Shown here piece by piece: positions 56,633 through 64,000 of a stretch of DNA of 64,000 nucleotides. A program made the translations under genes and the position numbers. The first letter of the stretch is position 1. Each line of letters starts with the position of its first letter. The stretch is from positions 7,631,001 through 7,695,000 of the forward strand of contig OY987265.1 of NCBI GenBank assembly GCA_963920665.1. Reading direction: 5' to 3'. Origin of the DNA: Straminergon stramineum. Taxonomy: Eukaryota; Streptophyta; Bryopsida; Hypnales; Calliergonaceae. The notes beneath the pieces are model-generated. The model was not told where the DNA came from. It saw nothing but the letters and a program-made list of their open reading frames with translations, and searched no databases.

Positions 56633-58264
56633 TATTCCTATTGTAACACAATAAAAAAAATCTTAATCCTAGGTGGTAAAATTAAAGACAATTGAAAGTA
56701 GTGAGGGGTGATTACAAGAATGACTAGCTAGTTTTGTACTGGCTTTTGATTGCTTTCATGCTTTTTTTTCTCTAGTATTCCTTAAAATTAGAAGAAACAA
56801 AATTAATATAAAACATATGGCCAATGTATAACTTACCTTCAACCTCTAAACGAATTTGACTATGTTTCCATCAAAAAAGCTCCCAAATTGCCATTTCTAG
56901 TACAAGTACCAAATTTTAGAAGAAAAAAAACATTTTGGGACAAATGTAACTATAGTATCTCATAGTGCATTGGTTTGAGAAGACGTGGAAAAAAGTTTAG
57001 AAATTTCCATCATGTAGATTGCAAGATATTGTCTTTTGAATGGACAAAAATCCTTTTTTTGGCCTTTATAAAAAAATGGGTAGTTGCACTCCACAAGGTT
57101 ACATATGTATGAAAAAAAGTTCAAAATGGTGGTGCTCCTTTGGTTTCATTTTTCAAGGCAAGTTAGCTACATGCTTGAAAAAATTCAAATCATTTGAAAT
57201 TGTACAATATATAGGAAAAAAAGAGTAAGTAGAAAGAAATATAGAATGATTCAAAATACTAAATTGTTAAGAATTTAATTATAGAATTGAAAAATATCAA
57301 TCCCAATGGTTGTACTGTTGTAGTTAACAATCTACATCCTATCATATTATTATTTTTTTAAATATTGAAAATTGAGTTGAATAAATGACTTCAAAATGAA
57401 TTTTAGAATAGAGAATCCATAATTGCCCGCAAACTAAAACTCCTCATAACTTTCATCTCATGAATCAAAATTGAGTGATTCAAAGTTTTCCACGTACATA
57501 TAAATCTAGAAAACCAATTTCAAAATTTTCATTTCTTAAAAAAGTAATTTTTTTAAATTGGGGGGGGGGAGGGAGATGCCTAGGTTGACCTTTGAGCAAT
57601 GAAAATGACATATCATATAGTAACTTTCGAAACCATGTAATCAAAAGTTCTGAAAATTATTGGGCCTAAAAGCTACTCCTTTGGCACATTTTGTGTGAAA
57701 ATTTCAAAGAAAAAAGATAAAAATTTTGTTTGTAGAGAGCTACCCAAAATCACTATGTTGCCAAAAAAATGCAATTTGAGATTAACTCCAACTTGGGTAA
57801 CGTGCCAGTTCTTGATTGGTGGATAATTTTGTGCTAATAGATATATGGAATGGCGGTTGTAAGTTGTTTTAGGACATTTATAACTCTAGTCTACAGGCGA
57901 TTTTGTAATTTCAGGGTAGACCACTTTAGAAATTCATAGAAATTACAATTTTTATTGGAAAATTATCATTCCAATTGGGTTTGATTCATGAAACATGCAG
58001 GCACCTCTGAAAAATATGTACCCCTCTGGAAGTTGGTCCCAATATACTCAGATTGCGAATCAGGGCCACATGAGGCTGGTCTTCCTTAGCAGCAGGCTCC
58101 ATGTAAGTTACTCTGTCCCATGGTGAAGTGCATGACACGGCAAGCATTCCCCAAGTTCATGTACTGTACATGTATGAATTTTCAGTTGGGGGAATGAGTA
58201 ATTAACTTACTCCCCTCCAGGGACTCACTCACTGAATGATTGAGTAGTTGAGTAAGATAAGGTA
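56633..58264. other. AT-rich gene-free region
   Basis: Contains dispersed repeat E at 57240-57800. No gene supported. Confidence 0.45.
57240..57800 (+). repeat. Dispersed repeat E, right copy
   Basis: Matches 9590-9900 in order (ATCAATCCCAATGGTTGTA, CAAACTAAAACTCCTCATAA, CTTTCATCTCATGAATCAAA), then 10300-10420 (AGCTACTCCT, CACTATGTTGCCAA). A G-run and a small insertion separate the two parts. Confidence 0.6.
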
Positions 58265-58912
58265 GTCTGCTTATAAACTGTGCATTTAAGGGCTGGTCGG
58301 CCTTTTCGATGGTTCTTTGATGCATGAAAATAATTTTCCTTATTTTTCACTCGAAGAAAAATTGATGTCGAATCTAACCCAAGTGGTTTCATATTTTTCA
58401 GAGCATTTTTGAATTACTTATGAATTTTTAAAGAATTCTACCATAGGTATCTATTTCTTGATTGTAGGCCTTACAAAACCCACACATGTGTAGTCTGAAA
58501 AAAGGTATGGCTTCACCACAAACAAACACTGCAGCATGTAGAAAGTAATATACAGGTTTCCAAAATGCGAGCTTTACTAAACTAAACTCCTAAAGGACCA
58601 AGACCTATTTTTTGACAAAAATCACTTGAAATTGCCATTTTTGTTGCGTTCTTTTAAAAAATTTCAAATTTCAAAATTCAAAAATCCAACCAGAGGATCT
58701 TGTACTAAGGTAGAAGGCTCATAAATTGTTCATCTAAGGGCTGGTCCACCTTTTTCATGTATTTCTTTTCATAGGAATATTTTTATCTAATTTTTCAGAC
58801 GAAGAGAAATAGATGTAGAATTTGACACAAGTGGTTTCACATTTTTTTGGAAGCATTATTGAATTATTTATGAATTTTCAAACAAGTTATGTCATAGTTC
58901 ACTATTTATGTC
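58265..58912. repeat. Direct duplication, ~205-bp units 440 bp apart
   Basis: 58265-58470 and 58705-58912 share TAAGGGCTGGTC, AAGTGGTTTCA, a GCATT-TTGAATTA-TTATGAATTTT block and flanking sequence, with about 20-25 percent divergence. The intervening DNA is unrelated and AT-rich. Confidence 0.65.
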
Positions 58913-60164
58913 ACTAAGTCTTCCATAAATTGTTCACTTGAAGTCATAAAGAGAAATGGAGAAAGTAAGGATAAAGATTGGCTCTGGCAATAAATTACAC
59001 TTTTTTTCCTCGATCCATTCAAATGACTGTAGAGGTTGATTTATAGACCATTTAATGTCCATTTCAGAGCTAAAGTAGGGATAGTTCTTAATGCCCTAAC
59101 AAAGTTTGAACCTCCTACCTTATACTTGTATGAGATCATGTGGTAAAAATTTTATTAAGTTTGACCGTACAGATTGAAAAATATTAGTATTCAAAGGTAG
59201 GGGAGAAAAGTTTTTTTGAACACAAGTAAACATTTCAGAAATGGACCCACCTTGGCTCTTATTCCATCCACTAGCAAAGTATCAAGGAACATTTGACAAA
59301 TTTTAAATTGCTCTAACATATTGACAAAACATTCAATGCTTTACACATATGCATTTTACAACTTGTTAATGTCCATTTTAGAACCTCGCTAGGGATAGTC
59401 TTTAGAAGACGAGCGGATTTAGAGCAGACTATCATACCCCTTCCCAGGGACTCACCCACTGAAGGGTCGGGGTGGATTGACCCCCTCACTCGTCCCCCAA
59501 AGTCATTCCAAGGGTGCATGTAAAAAAAAGCCCCTCTATTTTGTGCTTCATCAATTTATCTTCTCTACGTCTCCTAGCAAATTTAGGGCCTCTGATTGCA
59601 AATATGAACCACTGAAGGTCCATCTGGCTGGGTAGCACAGTGACCCACCCACCCTGCTTACGTTATTGCTCTGTCCATTCCTGGCCGGCCGGCTGCATCC
59701 ACACCAAAAGTGAGTCTTATGTTGCACCAGCACTTGCCTTGCCTGCATCCTTGATCCGTCCTGCCAACTGAACCCTGGTTGGAGGCCATCAGCAAGGAAA
59801 GACAAGCATGACAAAGTGGCATGACTCACTTTGGTCTGTCTATGGAATCTCTGTGGAACTTACTGTACAGTGTACAGTGTACAGTACATTGCTGCATGTT
59901 CCCTGGGCTTGGCTTGCATCCAGGATGGGCAGGGATGGGAACCTGGATGTTAAGCTTATTAACTTACTCTACTGGAAGTTCCTCTCCTGGGAGCTGATTG
60001 AAGTGAGCTTATATGGAGTACTTATTAGAGCCCCATGAAATCATGATGCCCTTCCTGGCAGGCAGCAGCAACTGCAGGACAGCACATCTCCATCTAAGTT
60101 AAGTTAAGTATCCATCCGTAGAACCCTGATTTCGGTTTCTGACAATGTAATAAGCTACACTAAC
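58913..60164. other. Gene-free spacer
   Basis: AT-rich to 59380, then more balanced. Short direct GTACAGT repeats lie near 59862-59886. The frames at 59551-59829 (minus) and 59808-60038 (plus) are not supported as genes. Confidence 0.4.
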
Positions 60165-60391
60165 CAATGTCCAGGAAGAACCGGCAGCTAGTTCAAAGTT
60201 AGCTGGTGGAGTTGGTAAGAAAACTGGATTCAATTTGAAAACATCTGCTACCAAACAGTGGAATTTTTTTTTTAAAAACGATTCTGAATGGGAAATAGAG
60301 AAAATAACCGGGCTCTGTACTTGGAAAACCGGTTCAACTTGGGAATTGAAGGAAAATAGCCGATAAAACTCAAAAAACTTCCCGAACACTG
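60165..60391. mobile_element. hAT-type MITE, copy 1
   Basis: 227 bp. The right end reads, inverted, CAGTGTTCGGGAA, and the left end CAATGTCCAGGAA, the CA(R)TG form of hAT ends. It is flanked by an 8-bp duplication ACACTAAC/ACACAAAC with one mismatch. Same length and interior (ACCGGCAGCTAGTTCAAAGT) as the copy at 63213-63439. Confidence 0.85.
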
Positions 60392-60582
60392 ACACAAACT
60401 TTACATAACATATCTGCAGAGTACAGACAATCTAAGTTAATCTGCCCCAAAGATCTGCTATGCAGTGCGGTGGTCTCCTCCAGAAATTGACATCAATCTG
60501 CACACTGACGGAGTTGCTGGCTCGCGGCTGGAGTAAGAAAACGGACAATGAACAATCCAAAAATATGTAACTGTTAAGTTAA

Positions 60583-61219
60583 CCCCTAAATGCCCAAGGC
60601 CTCTCTGGAGCTTCTTGAAATTTGCTCTAAATTGAACAAAAAGTCAACATTTTCATAAGTTGTACTAATTTCTTTTGAATTGTAACCATACAAATTCAAA
60701 CTAGACATGTTAGAGATCACATAGGAAAAGAAAACACAACAATATCACTTATAGATTGAAAGATTATAATGTTTGATCATGAGGGTGTTAAAAACTATGA
60801 AAATTTTTCAATTCACTTTTTGCATGTCAACTCTAAAAATCTGGTCATTAAAAAAATATGAGGTTATAGGGCCTAGCATGCACAACCTCAATCAATTTAC
60901 GATTTTTCAAAATCTATTCTACAATTTTTTTAAATGAATTTCTAATGCGATTTTGCCTCCGAGATCTAGTGTATTTGAGGCTCATTTCCAAGAGCCTGCA
61001 ACACTACGGGAAGTCAAGATTGCACTAGGTATCCTTGTACAAAATCTTCAATAAAAAAATCATAATCCTTTATTTTTAAGATCAACTTTTTGATCCTAAA
61101 CTAGACTTCGAAAAGAATTCTCCAAAAATATAAACTAATAATAATAGCAATTTGGTTGGGTTTTATTTAACTTCAAAGTTTTCCAAATACGACATTTGGG
61201 TGCCTTGGGCATTTAGGAG
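60583..61219. mobile_element. TTAA-flanked MITE, family A, copy 2
   Basis: 637 bp, CCCCTAAATGCCCAAGGC to GCCTTGGGCATTTAGGAG, with TTAA at 60579-60582 and 61220-61223. It aligns from end to end with 16849-17484 with few substitutions, in the same orientation. Confidence 0.8.
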
Positions 61220-61223
61220 TTAA

Positions 61224-62227
61224 GTTAGTGTCAGTCCTTGTCCTGCCCACCAGGCCTCTTGCATTCTAATAAGCTTAGCTGGTGGTTTTGTATTTCACCC
61301 CTTGCAATGAAATTCCGTTTTATTTGTAAACTGAGATGATCCTAAACTATGGGGGGATGGACTAACTGATGGTGGTGGTGAGGTACTCTAAACAAATGTC
61401 ATGGTTGCAGGTTAGATATCCAGTAGGGATAGGTTCTTTGCCTTGCCAATGAAATCAAACTTTCTTCGTGGAGAAAAATTCTTGCAATGTGTTTTGTGAA
61501 AACAATTGTTCCCCAAAAAAGGTTGCTTAGGGGGGAACCAAACCAAACTCCTACTCAGACCGTGGTGGAAATATTGAAATTGATGTTTACTAGAGATAGA
61601 AATTTTGTCATTCATATTTGGAATTGGAGACCCCAACTACAATAGTTAGTTAGAAGAAGTTGTGAATTACAACATTGACCACCTATGAAATATAATAGAA
61701 GTCAATTTATTTTTTGAAGGATCCTCAATATTCATCATACAATTTTGTGTGGTTGCAATTCAACAAAAAAGTTTTGATTTTAGATTTTAGACCATGCATC
61801 TAAAACTGGTAGTTTTGGACTTTTCTTCTTCCAAAACACATTCAGGCCTTTATGGGGTAACCTTCATGAGGCTCGCTCCCCTCTTTGACATGCAAAGTGG
61901 TCCCAAAGTAAAGGCAAGCATGACAAGCTTTAAGATGCAATTGATTTAAACTTGTACTACTAGAAAGAAGGGGCCAGATTAACAAAGATTTTGCTCATAC
62001 ATGTTGATATTAACAGTCAAAGTTACCAAAATGGCACATTCGTCAATCATATTTGGACAATCAACACAAATTGCCTAAGATTATTTGAAATTGTTGAATA
62101 TTGATCAACATAGATTGCCTAAAAATGCCGATTTTTACAAAGTTTATGTGATTTTAAAAATAGTTTTATATCATCTACTTTTTAAATCCCTTACTCATGT
62201 GTGAGATGTAGGGGAGATGGGTGGGGG
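61224..62227. other. Gene-free spacer
   Basis: AT-rich. A CAATGAAATTCCGTTTTATT word near 61305 recalls the tract at 1190 and 11830. No gene supported. Confidence 0.4.
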
Positions 62228-62540
62228 TGGGTGGGGTGATGGTTAAGCTTCATTGTTGATTCCATGAGGTCTTGGGTTCAAACCCCATAAGTTTCATAGT
62301 ATCCCTTCATGGTACAAGTTGTGTTGTTCTTCTCATCACTCCTACAGTTGTTTGGCAATGGAGGGAAATTGTAGCGATCAATTTTACATTCACGCCAACT
62401 TGGTCAACTTTAATAGTGGCCTCAAGTGGAAGTCATAGAGGTGAGAAAGGGAAGGAAAAAACTTTAGCACGGACTTTAATGGGTTTAATGGGTCGGGGCT
62501 TGACTGCACCCCTACATCTCACTAGGCATAGTGAGTGCCT
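62228..62540 (+). mobile_element. Possible tRNA-derived SINE
   Basis: An A-box-like GGTGATGGTTAAGC (62235-62248) and a B-box-like GGTTCAAACC (62275-62284) are spaced as in a tRNA promoter. The surrounding sequence does not fold as a tRNA and runs on into unrelated sequence, the usual SINE head layout. The 3' end is not defined. Confidence 0.4.
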
Positions 62541-62652
62541 CACCACTTCTTGATGCTCCATATGGTCAAATGGAGTGCAATTGGTAGCAATGTTCTCATC
62601 CAAGCATTGTTTATTTCCGCATTGTCGAGTATGGGTTCACATACTTCATTAT

Positions 62653-62879
62653 CCCATAATCGATGTTGAGGACGTTTTTTTGTTTGATAGATGACAAAGA
62701 ATCTTCTTGTTTAAGACAAAAGTGCAATTGTTCATCTTTTGAATTTTGTGCCAAAAGGAGAGATCTTCTCCAACAATTTGACCTTCAATGACTATTTTGG
62801 GTTTTAAATTTAAAGTAGATGATGTCACACGGTTCCAAAGGCCATGATTTTGACAATCACTCATCTGTCCTTTCAAGGG
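62653..62879 (+). mobile_element. TTAA-flanked MITE, family B, copy 3
   Basis: 227 bp starting CCCATAATCGATG and ending CTTTCAAGGG before TTAA (62880-62883). Its interior matches the copies at 40229 and 40463. The left flank is TTAT. Confidence 0.7.
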
Positions 62880-62883
62880 TTAA

Positions 62884-63057
62884 TCCTAGAAAGGACCGTG
62901 GAAAATACTCCCTTTTGGAACTTTGTGACATCATCTATATAAAATGACCTATACTTTTCTCACAGATTTTTGAGGATGAATAGTTGCAGTTTTGTCCTAC
63001 GTAGAGAGATTCTTTGTCATCCATTGGACACAAAATGTCCGTGTCAATGTTTAAGGG
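62884..63057 (-). mobile_element. TTAA-flanked MITE, family B, copy 4 (inverted, shortened)
   Basis: 174 bp in the opposite orientation to copy 3 and sharing with it the single TTAA at 62880-62883. The far end is CAATGTTTAAGGG followed by TTAA (63058-63061). It has lost about 50 bp of interior relative to the others. Confidence 0.75.
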
Positions 63058-63212
63058 TTAAAGAAACAAGGAGATGGACTGGGGGAGTCCACACTCTAGT
63101 AGGAACTACAGGAACTTAGTAAACAAGTTAAACCTGGCTTTGTTGTAGTGGGACAATCCCCAGTCCAGGTGGCCTCTTAAAGAAGTAAAATCATGCTGCA
63201 AGGGGGCCCTTC

Positions 63213-63439
63213 CAATGAACGGGAAAAACCGGCAGTTAGTTCAAAGTTAGCCGGTGGATTTGGGAAAATATCTGGTTGCAATTCGAAAACATCGACAAAA
63301 AACCAGTGAAAAAATTTAGAAAATTTCTATTTCTAATAGAAAATAGAGAAAATGACCAGGATGGGAACATCAATAACCGGTTGACTATAGGAATTGGAGG
63401 AAATTAGCTGGTGAATTTAAAAAAGTTTCCCAAACACTG
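63213..63439. mobile_element. hAT-type MITE, copy 2
   Basis: 227 bp with ends CAATGAACGGGAAA and (inverted) CAGTGTTTGGGAAA. Flanked by a perfect 8-bp duplication GGCCCTTC (63205-63212, 63440-63447), diagnostic for hAT elements. Confidence 0.92.
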
Positions 63440-63447
63440 GGCCCTTC

Positions 63448-64000
63448 CATTGTGTACCCCGTATCTACCAGTGTCCAGTGATACGGTCCCCCTTATTAAC
63501 TTAAGTTAGCACGGAAATTGCTTGGTTCCAGCCATGAGCAATCGGTGTCCACTGGCCAATGACAGTACAGGAGTTGGTTTTTTTTGAGGCTCCTACAGTC
63601 CTGCCGCTGCCTGACTGTCTCTTTGATGACCCAAGGCAGCAGGACCAGCATGGCATGGCATGGGATCCATCCGTCTGCTGTCTGGCTATGGATGCTTGCG
63701 GGGAGACAATCCTAACAACTTCTGGCTGCCCCCAACCCATTTGGTATGGGATGCAGGTATGGTATGGGACTATGGGGATGGTGCCTTATTATTACCAGAT
63801 GCAGCTCCCTTGATGGACAGACAAACAGACAGACAAACAGACAGACAGGCCCCTCCACCATTGAGTGGCTCCTGGCTGAGTTTGGACATTCCGGGCTCTC
63901 CGTTCATCACCCTCACCATGCCAACTGAAAGCCAGACTGACAGGCCGGACGAACATGGGACAGGGTTCGGTTTGGTTTTCAATTTGGAACATACAAAGTG
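63448..64000. other. Gene-free end of the window
   Basis: Balanced composition, with local TGGCATGGCATGGG and GGTATGGGA direct repeats and a microsatellite. No gene supported. Confidence 0.4.
63816..63848. repeat. Microsatellite (GACA/AACA)n
   Basis: Alternating GACA and AACA units. The open frames across it on both strands reflect the repeat. Confidence 0.9.

Noticed and set aside
1..64000. CRISPR array, bacterial operon or phage
   Set aside because: No spaced identical repeats of CRISPR type; genes are spliced and plant-like throughout.

Overview
The window reads as nuclear DNA of a plant. It has split genes with GT-AG introns, plastid-type leader peptides, TTTAGGG-type interstitial telomere-like tracts, plant-type MITEs and a Ty3/gypsy retrotransposon. 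The very AT-rich spacers and the mix of families suggest a non-seed land plant, but the species and lineage cannot be fixed from the sequence. The exon models below were assembled by hand from splice signals, reading phase and family conservation. In every spliced model the exon lengths add up to a multiple of three.

Layout. 1-2.9 kb: gene-free, with a MITE and short repeats. 2.9-4.4 kb: intronless GT47 (exostosin/MUR3-like) glycosyltransferase, minus strand. 4.4-13.8 kb: spacer with microsatellites and an AT-rich repeat family. 13.8-16.5 kb: four-exon dihydrodipicolinate synthase (lysine synthesis), minus. 16.8-21 kb: TTAA-flanked MITE, a 600-bp foldback and AT-rich DNA. 21.1-23.8 kb: six-exon type-II peroxiredoxin with an unusual N-terminal extension, plus. 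24.6-27.2 kb: six-exon 2,3-bisphosphoglycerate-dependent phosphoglycerate mutase with a plastid-like leader, minus. 28.6-31.5 kb: seven-exon coiled-coil gene, minus. 35.1-36.2 kb: intronless bestrophin-like channel, minus. 37.5-38.5 kb: two-exon HSP20, minus. 41.1 kb: tRNA-Ser(AGA), minus. 41.6-44.6 kb: six-exon GGQ (class-I release-factor-like) gene, minus, divergent from a three-exon gene for a 90-residue protein at 45.1-46.3 kb, plus. 48.3-53.4 kb: a nearly intact but coding-defective Ty3/gypsy LTR retrotransposon carrying a 200-N assembly gap. 53.7-64 kb: a ~180-bp tandem array, foldback, Stowaway-like, hAT-like and TTAA-flanked MITEs, and AT-rich repeats with no recognisable gene.

The genes are unrelated housekeeping and stress functions (lysine synthesis, glycolysis or 3-PGA metabolism, peroxide reduction, protein folding, translation rescue, cell-wall glycosylation, anion channel) and form no operon-like unit. 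The most unusual items are the extended peroxiredoxin, an apparent self-priming signal in the retrotransposon, two TTAA-targeting MITE families sharing terminal bases, the large foldback, and the duplicated start-codon context in the divergent promoter of the release-factor-like and 90-residue genes.
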